This document shows positions 51,252 through 59,356 of a DNA stretch of 64,000 nt, piece after piece (positions within the stretch are counted from its first letter, which is position 1; each line of letters opens with the position of its first letter). Source of the stretch: Pseudomonas putida (lineage in GTDB: Bacteria; Pseudomonadota; Gammaproteobacteria; Pseudomonadales; Pseudomonadaceae). The stretch covers positions 1-64,000 of the forward strand of contig NZ_JAETZZ010000012.1 in the NCBI RefSeq assembly GCF_022627325.1, written 5' to 3'. The notes beneath the pieces are model-generated. The model did no database searches and was not told the DNA's origin. It worked only from the letters and a program-made list of their open reading frames with translations. The position numbers and the translations under genes are program-made.

Positions 51252-52265
51252 ATGTCGGCGGTACGCATCGGCCCATATACACTACGTAACAACCTGATCC
51301 TCGCGCCCATGGCCGGGGTCACGGACCAGCCTTTCCGTACACTTTGCAAGCGCCTGGGCGCGGGCATGGTGGTGTCGGAGATGGTCAGCAGCGACATGAG
51401 CCTGTGGAACAGCCGCAAGTCCAGCCTGCGCCGCATTCACGAAGGCGATCCCGAGCCACGCTCGGTACAGATCGCCGGTGGCGATGCGCAGATGATGGCA
51501 GCGGCTGCCAGGGCCAACGTCGAAGCTGGCGCCCAGATCATCGATATCAACATGGGTTGCCCGGCAAAAAAAGTCTGCAACAAAGCTGCAGGCTCTGCTT
51601 TATTGAGAGATGAAGCGCTGGTCAGCGAGATTCTCCACGCCGTGGTCGGCGCGGTGGACGTCCCGGTGACCCTGAAGATCCGCACCGGTTGGGACCGGGC
51701 GAACAAGAACGGCCTGAACGTGGCGAGAATCGCCGAGCAGGCTGGCATCCAGGCGCTGGCGGTGCATGGCCGCACACGCGCCGACCTGTACACCGGCGAA
51801 GCCGAATACGACACCATCGCTGCCATCAAGCAGGCGGTGTCCATTCCGGTTTTTGCCAACGGCGATATCACTTCGCCAGAAAAGGCCCGGGCGGTGCTGG
51901 ACGCCACCGGCGTCGACGGTCTGCTGATTGGCAGGGCCGCCCAAGGGCGGCCCTGGATCTTTCGCGAGATCGAGCATTACCTGGGGACGGGCCAGCATTT
52001 GCCGGCCCCGCAGCTGGACGAAGTGGAACGTATCCTGCTGGAGCACCTTGCCGCGCTGCACGCCTTCTATGGCGATGTGATGGGCGTACGTATCGCCCGT
52101 AAGCACGTCGGCTGGTACCTGGCAACACGACCCGGCGGCAAGGAGTTTCGCTCCCGGTTCAACGCTTTGGAAGACACACAAGCGCAGTGCGCCAACGTTC
52201 GAGCTTTTTTCAGCGAACGTCGACAGAGCCTTGAGACAGAGGACGGACAAGGGGTGGCCGCATGA
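51252..52265 (+). CDS. dusB: tRNA-dihydrouridine synthase B
   Basis: It has 337 residues. FMN TIM barrel that reduces uridines of tRNA. LAPMAGVTDQPFR (near 17-29), the catalytic Cys in INMGCPAKKVCNKAAGSALL (near 96-115), HGRTRADLYTG and NGDITSPEKA are present. CAGGGAAC precedes the ATG. It overlaps fis by four bases (ATGA), the conserved dusB-fis operon. Confidence 0.96.
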   Translation: MSAVRIGPYTLRNNLILAPMAGVTDQPFRTLCKRLGAGMVVSEMVSSDMSLWNSRKSSLRRIHEGDPEPRSVQIAGGDAQMMAAAARANVEAGAQIIDINMGCPAKKVCNKAAGSALLRDEALVSEILHAVVGAVDVPVTLKIRTGWDRANKNGLNVARIAEQAGIQALAVHGRTRADLYTGEAEYDTIAAIKQAVSIPVFANGDITSPEKARAVLDATGVDGLLIGRAAQGRPWIFREIEHYLGTGQHLPAPQLDEVERILLEHLAALHAFYGDVMGVRIARKHVGWYLATRPGGKEFRSRFNALEDTQAQCANVRAFFSERRQSLETEDGQGVAA

Positions 52266-52582
52266 CGATGATGACCGAGACATTAGTGAGTGGAACAACG
52301 CCCGTGAGCGACAACGCCAACCTCAAACAGCACCTCAACACGCCGAGCGAAGAGGGCCAGACCCTTCGTGACAGCGTCGAGAAGGCGCTGCACAACTACT
52401 TCGCACACCTGGAAGGCGCTACCGTCACTGACGTGTACAACCTGGTGCTCTCCGAAGTAGAGGCGCCCCTGCTCGAAAGCGTGATGAATTACGTCAAGGG
52501 CAACCAGACCAAGGCCAGCGAGATGCTCGGGCTCAACCGAGGCACCCTGCGCAAGAAACTCAAGCAGTACGACTTGTTGTAA
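52262..52582 (+). CDS. fis: DNA-binding protein Fis
   Basis: It has 106 residues. Nucleoid-associated regulator of rRNA promoters and recombination. The C-terminal helix-turn-helix (NQTKASEMLGLNRGTLRKKL, near 80-99) is highly conserved; the N-terminal 25 residues are variable. Its ATG overlaps the dusB stop. The gene ends in a terminator. Confidence 0.95.
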   Translation: MTMMTETLVSGTTPVSDNANLKQHLNTPSEEGQTLRDSVEKALHNYFAHLEGATVTDVYNLVLSEVEAPLLESVMNYVKGNQTKASEMLGLNRGTLRKKLKQYDLL

Positions 52583-52599
52583 GCCAGAATCCCAATCAG

Positions 52600-52633
52600 A
52601 AAAGGCGGCTCCCTGAACAGAGGCGCCTTTTTT
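52600..52633 (+). terminator. Rho-independent terminator of dusB-fis
   Basis: AAAAGGCG (52600-52607) pairs with CGCCTTTT (52624-52631), 16-base loop, T-run to 52633, 18 bases after the fis stop codon. Confidence 0.85.
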
Positions 52634-52663
52634 GCTGACTCCACCGCGTTATTGGAATCCGAA

Positions 52664-54271
52664 ATGACCGACCAGACTACCCGCCTGCCAGTCCGCCGCG
52701 CCCTGATCAGCGTCTCCGACAAGACCGGTATCCTCGAATTCGCTCGTGAGCTGCAGCAGCTCGGTGTCGAGATCCTGTCCACCGGCGGCACCTACAAGCT
52801 GCTCAAGGACAACGGCGTGAACGCGGTGGAAGTGGCCGACTACACGGGCTTCGCCGAAATGATGGACGGCCGGGTCAAGACCCTGCACCCGAAGATCCAC
52901 GGCGGCATCCTCGGCCGTCGCGGTGTCGACGACGCAATCATGAACGAGCACGGCATCAAGCCGATTGACCTGGTCGCCGTCAACCTGTACCCGTTCGAAG
53001 CCACCATTGCCAAGCCTGGCTGCGACCTGCCGACCGCCATCGAGAACATCGACATCGGCGGCCCGACCATGGTCCGTTCGGCTGCCAAGAACCACAAGGA
53101 CGTCGCCATCGTGGTCAACGCCGGCGACTACGCCAGCGTCCTCGAAGGCCTCAAGGCCGGCGGCCTGACCTACGCCCAACGTTTCGACCTGATGCTCAAG
53201 GCCTTCGAGCACACGGCGGCGTACGACGGCATGATCGCCAACTACATGGGCACCATCGACCAGGCCAAGGACACGCTGTCCACCGAAGCGCGCAGCGAGT
53301 TCCCGCGCACCTTCAACAGCCAGTTCGTCAAGGCTCAGGAAATGCGCTACGGCGAGAACCCGCACCAGAGCGCGGCGTTCTACGTTGAAGCCAACAAAGG
53401 CGAAGCCAGCGTTTCCACCGCCATCCAGCTGCAGGGCAAGGCGCTGTCGTTCAACAACGTGGCCGACACCGACGCCGCGCTGGAGTGCGTGAAGAGCTTC
53501 GTCAAGCCGGCCTGCGTCATTGTCAAGCACGCCAACCCCTGCGGCGTTGCCGTGGTGCCTGAGGACGAGGGCGGTATCCGCAAGGCCTACGACCTGGCCT
53601 ACGCCACCGACAGCGAGTCGGCCTTCGGCGGCATCATCGCCTTCAACCGTGAACTGGACGGCGAAACCGCCAAGGCCATCGTCGAGCGCCAGTTCGTCGA
53701 AGTGATCATCGCCCCGAAAATCTCCCAGGCTGCCCGCGACGTGGTGGCTGCCAAGCAGAACGTACGTCTGCTGGAGTGCGGCGAGTGGCCAGCCGAGCGT
53801 GCCGCCGGTTGGGACTTCAAGCGCGTCAACGGTGGCCTGCTGGTGCAGAGCCGCGACAACGGCATGATCACCGCCGAAGACCTGAAGATCGTCACCAAGC
53901 GTGCACCGACCGAGCAGGAAATCCACGATCTGGTGTTCGCCTGGAAGGTGGCCAAGTTCGTCAAGTCCAATGCCATCGTCTACGCCAAGCAGCGCCAGAC
54001 CATCGGCGTCGGCGCTGGCCAGATGAGCCGCGTCAACTCCGCGCGCATCGCTGCCATCAAGGCAGAGCATGCCGGCCTGCAAGTGCAAGGTGCGGTCATG
54101 GCGTCGGACGCGTTCTTCCCGTTCCGTGATGGCATCGACAATGCCGCTAAAGTGGGTATCAGCGCCGTGATCCAGCCAGGTGGTTCGATGCGCGATGCCG
54201 AGGTGATCGCTGCCGCTGACGAAGCCGGCATCGCCATGGTATTCACCGGTATGCGCCACTTCCGCCACTGA
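52664..54271 (+). CDS. purH: Bifunctional AICAR transformylase / IMP cyclohydrolase
   Basis: It has 535 residues, the family length. Last two steps of IMP synthesis. The N-terminal cyclohydrolase domain has TGGTYKLLKDNGV and MDGRVKTLHPKIHGG; the C-terminal transformylase domain has VKHANPCGVA (Lys-His) and GQMSRVNSARIA. I chose the ATG at 52664 over one four codons upstream. Confidence 0.97.
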   Translation: MTDQTTRLPVRRALISVSDKTGILEFARELQQLGVEILSTGGTYKLLKDNGVNAVEVADYTGFAEMMDGRVKTLHPKIHGGILGRRGVDDAIMNEHGIKPIDLVAVNLYPFEATIAKPGCDLPTAIENIDIGGPTMVRSAAKNHKDVAIVVNAGDYASVLEGLKAGGLTYAQRFDLMLKAFEHTAAYDGMIANYMGTIDQAKDTLSTEARSEFPRTFNSQFVKAQEMRYGENPHQSAAFYVEANKGEASVSTAIQLQGKALSFNNVADTDAALECVKSFVKPACVIVKHANPCGVAVVPEDEGGIRKAYDLAYATDSESAFGGIIAFNRELDGETAKAIVERQFVEVIIAPKISQAARDVVAAKQNVRLLECGEWPAERAAGWDFKRVNGGLLVQSRDNGMITAEDLKIVTKRAPTEQEIHDLVFAWKVAKFVKSNAIVYAKQRQTIGVGAGQMSRVNSARIAAIKAEHAGLQVQGAVMASDAFFPFRDGIDNAAKVGISAVIQPGGSMRDAEVIAAADEAGIAMVFTGMRHFRH

Positions 54272-54280
54272 TAGCAGCGG

Positions 54281-54422
54281 CAAGCTTTACGCTGCAGGCT
54301 GCAAGCAAGAGCAGGGCAAATTGCTCCTGCTTGCAGCCACAGCCCCTTGAATCCCTGAGTTGTGAGCACGTGAAAGGATCAGCGCCAACCGCTTTCTTTT
54401 GACGCTTGCAGCTTGCAGCTTC
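54281..54422. repeat. AAGCTGCAAGC-type repeats, copy 3, with a hairpin after purH
   Basis: GGCTGCAAGCA (54297-54307) and TGCTTGCAGCC (54328-54338) form an 11-bp perfect stem, a likely purH terminator. A separate right-arm unit (GCTTGCAGCTTGCAGCTTC, near 54403-54422) sits just before the purD ribosome site. Related to 28971-29070 and 51051-51126. Confidence 0.7.
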
Positions 54423-54438
54423 TCCGAAGGAGCCTGTA

Positions 54439-55734
54439 ATGAAAGTTTTGATCATCGGCAGCGGCGGCCGTGAGCACGCCCTGGCCTGGAAAGTCGCCCA
54501 GGATCCACGCGTCGAGAAAGTATTCGTTGCCCCTGGCAACGCCGGTACCGCCATTGAAGCCAAGTGCGAGAACGTTGCCATCGACGTGACCGCCCTTGAG
54601 CAACTGGCAGACTTCGCCGAGAAGAACGTCGACCTGACCATCGTGGGCCCCGAGGCGCCACTGGTCATCGGTGTGGTGGACCTGTTCCGCAGCCGCGGCC
54701 TGGACTGCTTCGGCCCGACCAAGGGCGCGGCCCAGCTGGAAGGCTCCAAGGCATTCACCAAGGACTTCCTGGCTCGCCACAAGATCCCGACCGCCGACTA
54801 CCAGAACTTCACCGAGATCGAGCCGGCCCTGGCCTACCTGCAGGAAAAAGGCGCGCCGATCGTGATCAAGGCCGACGGCCTGGCTGCAGGCAAAGGCGTG
54901 ATCGTCGCCATGACCCTGGAAGAAGCCGAAGCCGCCGTGCGCGACATGCTCGCAGGCAACGCCTTTGGCGAAGCCGGTTCGCGCGTGGTGATCGAAGAGT
55001 TCCTCGACGGCGAGGAAGCCAGCTTCATCGTGATGGTCGACGGCCACAACGTGCTGCCAATGGCCACCAGCCAGGACCACAAGCGCGTGGGTGACCAGGA
55101 CACCGGCCCGAACACGGGCGGCATGGGTGCCTACTCCCCTGCCCCAGTCGTTACCGCCGATGTCCACCAGCGCGTGATGGACCAGGTGATCTGGCCGACC
55201 GTGCGCGGCATGGCCGAAGAAGGCAACGTGTACACCGGCTTCCTGTATGCCGGCCTGATGATCGACAAGGCGGGCAACCCCAAGGTCATCGAGTTCAACT
55301 GCCGCTTTGGCGACCCGGAAACCCAGCCAGTCATGCTGCGCCTGGAATCGAGCCTGGTGCTGTTGATCGAAGCCGCTTTCGCCAAGGCGCTGGACAAGGT
55401 CGAAGCGCAGTGGGACCCGCGCCCGAGCCTGGGTGTGGTGCTGGCTGCCGGCGGGTACCCGGGCGACTACGCCAAGGGCGACGCGATCAGTGGCCTGGAG
55501 GCCGCAGCCAAGATCGAAGGCAAGGTGTTCCATGCCGGTACTTCGCTCAAGGACGGCCAGGTCGTGACCAACGGTGGCCGCGTGCTCTGCGCCACGGCCA
55601 TGGGCAGCACGGTCGCAGATGCCCAGCAGCAGGCTTACCGCCTCGCCAAGGAAGTCACCTGGAACGGTAGCTTCTACCGTACCGACATCGGCTATCGGGC
55701 CATTGCCCGCGAGCGCGGTGAACACCAGCAATAA
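54439..55734 (+). CDS. purD: Phosphoribosylamine-glycine ligase
   Basis: It has 431 residues. ATP-grasp enzyme for GAR synthesis in purine biosynthesis. IIGSGGREHALAWK (near 4-17), IKADGLAAGKGVIVA, DHKRVGDQDTGPNTGGMGAY and FNCRFGDPE are all present. GAAGGAGC precedes the ATG. Paired with purH. Confidence 0.96.
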   Translation: MKVLIIGSGGREHALAWKVAQDPRVEKVFVAPGNAGTAIEAKCENVAIDVTALEQLADFAEKNVDLTIVGPEAPLVIGVVDLFRSRGLDCFGPTKGAAQLEGSKAFTKDFLARHKIPTADYQNFTEIEPALAYLQEKGAPIVIKADGLAAGKGVIVAMTLEEAEAAVRDMLAGNAFGEAGSRVVIEEFLDGEEASFIVMVDGHNVLPMATSQDHKRVGDQDTGPNTGGMGAYSPAPVVTADVHQRVMDQVIWPTVRGMAEEGNVYTGFLYAGLMIDKAGNPKVIEFNCRFGDPETQPVMLRLESSLVLLIEAAFAKALDKVEAQWDPRPSLGVVLAAGGYPGDYAKGDAISGLEAAAKIEGKVFHAGTSLKDGQVVTNGGRVLCATAMGSTVADAQQQAYRLAKEVTWNGSFYRTDIGYRAIARERGEHQQ

Positions 55735-55746
55735 CCTTGACCGGAT

Positions 55747-55775
55747 AGCCGCAGCGTGTTGCGCGTGCGGCTTTC
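55747..55775 (+). terminator. Hairpin after purD
   Basis: AGCCGCA (55747-55753) pairs with TGCGGCT (55766-55772), partly extended by GCG/CGC, followed by a short TTTC. It lies 12 bases after the purD stop. Confidence 0.6.
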
Positions 55776-55869
55776 GGCTCGTCGACATGGCCCCATCGGG
55801 GCCTTGCCTTCGACTTGGCGCGCCGCGCATAGTTACTCCACGGCACATCAGCTAGGAAGGGATCTCGTA

Positions 55870-58641
55870 GTGCGTCGGCTTCGGATTGCCACAGCTCTGA
55901 TCGTCAGCTTGCTGACCCTGCTCTGCCTGCTCCCGGCTTCGGCCGACCAAGGCGGAGGCTGGTCCGTTTTGCTCGACGAACAAGCCAACCTGCAATTGAG
56001 CGACGTCCGCTCGGATCGCTATCGCAACCAGTTCAGCCCCACGACCCTGGGCGACCTCGATGCAGCACCGTCGCAACAGGCCCTGTGGCTACACTATCGC
56101 CTCGAACCGGGTGAGCAGGAGCGACTGTTGCGGGTCTTCGCCCCGGACCTTTCACGCCTGGACCTCTACGCCCTGGAGGGCGACAGGCTGCTACGCCAGC
56201 TGCACCACGGCCGCCAGGCCGGCAACGCCAGCCCGACCCTGCGTGGCAGCGACCACGTATTGCCCCTGCCGAACAGCCCGACCGCGGTGGACGTCTACCT
56301 GCGCCTGGTCTCCGAGCATCAACTGCGCCCGGCCATCACCCTGGAGCCTGCGGCAGTCGCCGCTTCAAACCAGGGCCAGCCATTGCTGTTCGGCATGCTC
56401 TTCGGCGGCCTGGCCATGCTCATCCTGCACAACCTGATCCGCTTTCTATACACCCGCTCCAGCACCACCCTGGTCCTTGCGTTGTACCACGGGCTGATGC
56501 TGCTCAGCGGCCTGATCCTGCTCAACCTCAGCGGCCCCTGGTGGCACCTGTGGCACAGTGCGCAAACCCCGGCCGCCTACCTGACCCTGGTGTTGGCGGG
56601 CCTCGCGGGGCTGTATTTCACCCAGCACTTCTTCTCGCGCTGCAATTCACCGCAGCTCAATCGCTTGCTGCAGGGCGAAATGCTGGTGGCCGCGGTCAGC
56701 GGCCTGATCCTGCTGTTCGTCGATACCCTGCCGCTCAACCTGATGACCTACGCCCTGCTGGCCTTGGGCAGTGTGAGCATGCTGCTGGTCAGCAGCTACC
56801 ACTGGTACAAAGGTTATGCACCGGCACGCCTGTTCAGCCTGGCCATGGTCGTGTTCAACCTGGGCGGGCTGGTGTTGCTGCCGGCCCTGCTCGGCCTGAC
56901 TCGCACTTCGACGCCCTGGCTGCTGTGCATTCTGCTCGGCTTGACCGTGGCCAGCGGCCTGCTGCTCAACCTGGCGGTCAGCGAGCGCCTGCGGCGCATG
57001 AGCGAAGAGCGCTTCAGCGCCAGCCGCGCACTGGCGGCCAGTGACGCCGAAATCAATGCCAAGGCCGAGTTCCTGGCCAAGATCAGCCATGAAATCCGTA
57101 CCCCCATGAACGGCGTGCTGGGCATGACCGAGCTGCTGCTCGGCACGCCGCTGTCGGTCAAGCAGCGTGACTACGTGCAGACCATCCACAGCGCCGGCAA
57201 CGAACTGCTCACACTGATCAACGAGATTCTCGACATTTCCAAGCTCGAGTCGCGGCAGATCGAACTGGACGATGTGCAATTCGACCTCAATGCCCTGATT
57301 GAAGACTGCCTGAACATCTTCCGCGCCAAGGCCGAACAACAGAACATCGAGCTGATCAGCTTCACCCAGCCGCAAGTGCCACGGGTCATCAGCGGGGACC
57401 CGACGCGCCTGCGTCAGGCCCTCTCCAGCCTGCTGGAAAACGCCCTGAAAAACACCGACCACGGCGAAATCCTCCTGGTCGTTGCACTGGACCAGCGCAG
57501 CGAGGTGCCGCGCCTGCGGATCGCCGTGCAGGACAGCGGCGAGCCGCTGCCTGCGGCCGAGCGCGAAGCCCTGCTGCAGGCAGAGCTGCACAGCCACCAC
57601 TTCCTGTCCAGCAACAAGCTTGGCGGCCACCTTGGGTTGATCATCGCCAAGCAACTGATCGGCCTGATGCAGGGCGAATTCGGCATCAAGAGCAGCACCA
57701 GCATGGGCAACACCCTGTGGCTGACACTGCCGCTCGACCCCTCGCGGCTGGAGCAACCCTTGGCCGACCTCGACAGCCCGTTGCGTGATGCCCGGGTGCT
57801 GGTGGTGGACGACAACGACACCTGCCGCAAGGTGCTGGTGCAGCAGTGCAGCGCTTGGGGCATGAACGTCAGTGCCGTGCCCTCGGGCAAAGAAGCCTTG
57901 GCCCTGCTCCGGACCAAGGCGCACCTGCGCGACTATTTCGACGCGGTCTTGCTCGACCAGAACATGCCCGGCATGACCGGCATGCAGCTGGCCGCCAAGA
58001 TCAAGGAAGACCCCAGCCTGAACCACGACATCCTCGTGGTGATGCTCACCGGTATCAGCAATGCACCGAGCAAGGTCATTGCCCGCAATGCCGGGGTCAA
58101 GCGTATCCTGGCCAAACCGGTGGCCGGCTACACGCTCAAGACCACCCTGGCCGAAGAGCTGGCCCAGCGCGGCCGCGAACAGACCGTGCCGATGCCCCTG
58201 CCAGGCACCCCGCCCACCCACGAGCTGCCGGGCGACTTCCGCGTGCTGGTCGCCGAAGACAACAGCATCTCGACCAAGGTGATCCGCGGCATGCTGGGCA
58301 AACTCAATCTCGAACCGGATACCGCCAGCAATGGCGAGGAAGCCCTGCAGGCCATGAAAGCCCAGCGCTACGACCTGGTGTTGATGGATTGTGAAATGCC
58401 GGTGCTCGACGGTTTCTCCGCCACCCAGCAACTGCGCGCCTGGGAGGTCGCCAACCAGCGCCAGCGCACCCCGGTGGTGGCACTGACCGCGCACATCCTC
58501 GCCGAGCACAAGGAGCGCGCACGGCTGGCCGGCATGGATGGGCACATGGCCAAGCCGGTGGAGCTGTCGCAATTGCGCGAGTTGATCCAGTATTGGGCGA
58601 ACCAGCGGGAAACCAAGACCGATCCGCTGCATACCTCCTAA
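55870..58641 (+). CDS. retS: Hybrid sensor kinase RetS
   Basis: It has 923 residues (RetS of P. aeruginosa has 942). Signal peptide, periplasmic 7TMR-DISMED2 domain (about 30-155), seven membrane helices (about 170-350), HisKA with His407 in KISHEIRTPMNG, an ATPase domain, and two receivers (Asp696 and Asp840). The ATPase motif that is usually DxGxG reads DSGEPL, so autokinase activity may be weak. RetS forms heterodimers with GacS and restrains the Gac/Rsm switch. The order purD-retS matches PA4855-PA4856. Start: GTG at 55870, preceded by AGGAAGGGATC. Confidence 0.88.
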   Translation: MRRLRIATALIVSLLTLLCLLPASADQGGGWSVLLDEQANLQLSDVRSDRYRNQFSPTTLGDLDAAPSQQALWLHYRLEPGEQERLLRVFAPDLSRLDLYALEGDRLLRQLHHGRQAGNASPTLRGSDHVLPLPNSPTAVDVYLRLVSEHQLRPAITLEPAAVAASNQGQPLLFGMLFGGLAMLILHNLIRFLYTRSSTTLVLALYHGLMLLSGLILLNLSGPWWHLWHSAQTPAAYLTLVLAGLAGLYFTQHFFSRCNSPQLNRLLQGEMLVAAVSGLILLFVDTLPLNLMTYALLALGSVSMLLVSSYHWYKGYAPARLFSLAMVVFNLGGLVLLPALLGLTRTSTPWLLCILLGLTVASGLLLNLAVSERLRRMSEERFSASRALAASDAEINAKAEFLAKISHEIRTPMNGVLGMTELLLGTPLSVKQRDYVQTIHSAGNELLTLINEILDISKLESRQIELDDVQFDLNALIEDCLNIFRAKAEQQNIELISFTQPQVPRVISGDPTRLRQALSSLLENALKNTDHGEILLVVALDQRSEVPRLRIAVQDSGEPLPAAEREALLQAELHSHHFLSSNKLGGHLGLIIAKQLIGLMQGEFGIKSSTSMGNTLWLTLPLDPSRLEQPLADLDSPLRDARVLVVDDNDTCRKVLVQQCSAWGMNVSAVPSGKEALALLRTKAHLRDYFDAVLLDQNMPGMTGMQLAAKIKEDPSLNHDILVVMLTGISNAPSKVIARNAGVKRILAKPVAGYTLKTTLAEELAQRGREQTVPMPLPGTPPTHELPGDFRVLVAEDNSISTKVIRGMLGKLNLEPDTASNGEEALQAMKAQRYDLVLMDCEMPVLDGFSATQQLRAWEVANQRQRTPVVALTAHILAEHKERARLAGMDGHMAKPVELSQLRELIQYWANQRETKTDPLHTS

Positions 58642-58750
58642 CGATAAAGCGCTGCAGCAGCGGCCTGGATTACAGCAGCGCTGCATGGAACTGCGGTTGC
58701 TGCGCAGCCCTTCTGCGCCACCAGGCCGCGCCGACAAAGGACTCACCCTC

Positions 58751-59347
58751 ATGCTTCACGAGTTGTTCAGTGTCTACCTGAAGATGCTGGTGCTCTACAG
58801 CCCGTTCTTCGTGCTGTCGTGCTTCATCAGCCTGACCCGTGGCCACTCCAGCAAGGAGCGCAAGCAGCTAGCCTGGAAGGTTGCGTTCGCCGCATTGGTG
58901 GCCAGTGTGTTGCTGTACCTGTTCGGGCGGGCGATCTTCGGCATTTTCGGCATCACGGCCGATGCCTTCCGCATCGGCGCCGGCAGCGTGCTGTTCATCT
59001 CGGCATTGGGGATGGCCCAGGGCAAACCGGCCGTGCAGGCCGACAATGTGCAGCAGGACGTGACCATCGTACCGCTGACGATCCCGCTCACCGTAGGCCC
59101 GGGCACCATCGGCGCGCTGCTGGTGATGGGCGTCAGCCAGCCGCACTGGGACGACAAGTTACTGGCCATCGTCAGTATCGCGCTGGCCAGCTTCACCGTG
59201 GGCCTGGTGCTGTATCTGTCGCACGGCATCGAGCGCATTCTCGGTGAGCAAGGCCTGCAGATCGTCAGCCGCCTGATGGGGCTGTTCGTCTGCGCCTTGG
59301 CGGCGCAGATCATCTTCACCGGCATCAGGGGCTACCTGGTCGGCTAG
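58751..59347 (+). CDS. MarC-family inner-membrane protein
   Basis: It has 198 residues and six membrane helices (UPF0056). The family is annotated for multiple antibiotic resistance, but E. coli MarC does not itself confer it, so no function is claimed. The PLTIPLTVGPGTIGALLVMG block (near 117-136) is the conserved core. AAGGACTC precedes the ATG. It converges on cobJ with nine bases between the stops. Confidence 0.85.
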   Translation: MLHELFSVYLKMLVLYSPFFVLSCFISLTRGHSSKERKQLAWKVAFAALVASVLLYLFGRAIFGIFGITADAFRIGAGSVLFISALGMAQGKPAVQADNVQQDVTIVPLTIPLTVGPGTIGALLVMGVSQPHWDDKLLAIVSIALASFTVGLVLYLSHGIERILGEQGLQIVSRLMGLFVCALAAQIIFTGIRGYLVG

Positions 59348-59356
59348 CCCCGCCGC

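Noticed and set aside
52649..54283. 544-codon open frame antisense to purH
   Set aside because: Shadow of an unmistakable purH; no recognisable motifs.
56647..58752. 701-codon open frame antisense to retS
   Set aside because: Composition artefact (Gln/His/Gly-rich) opposite a complete hybrid kinase.
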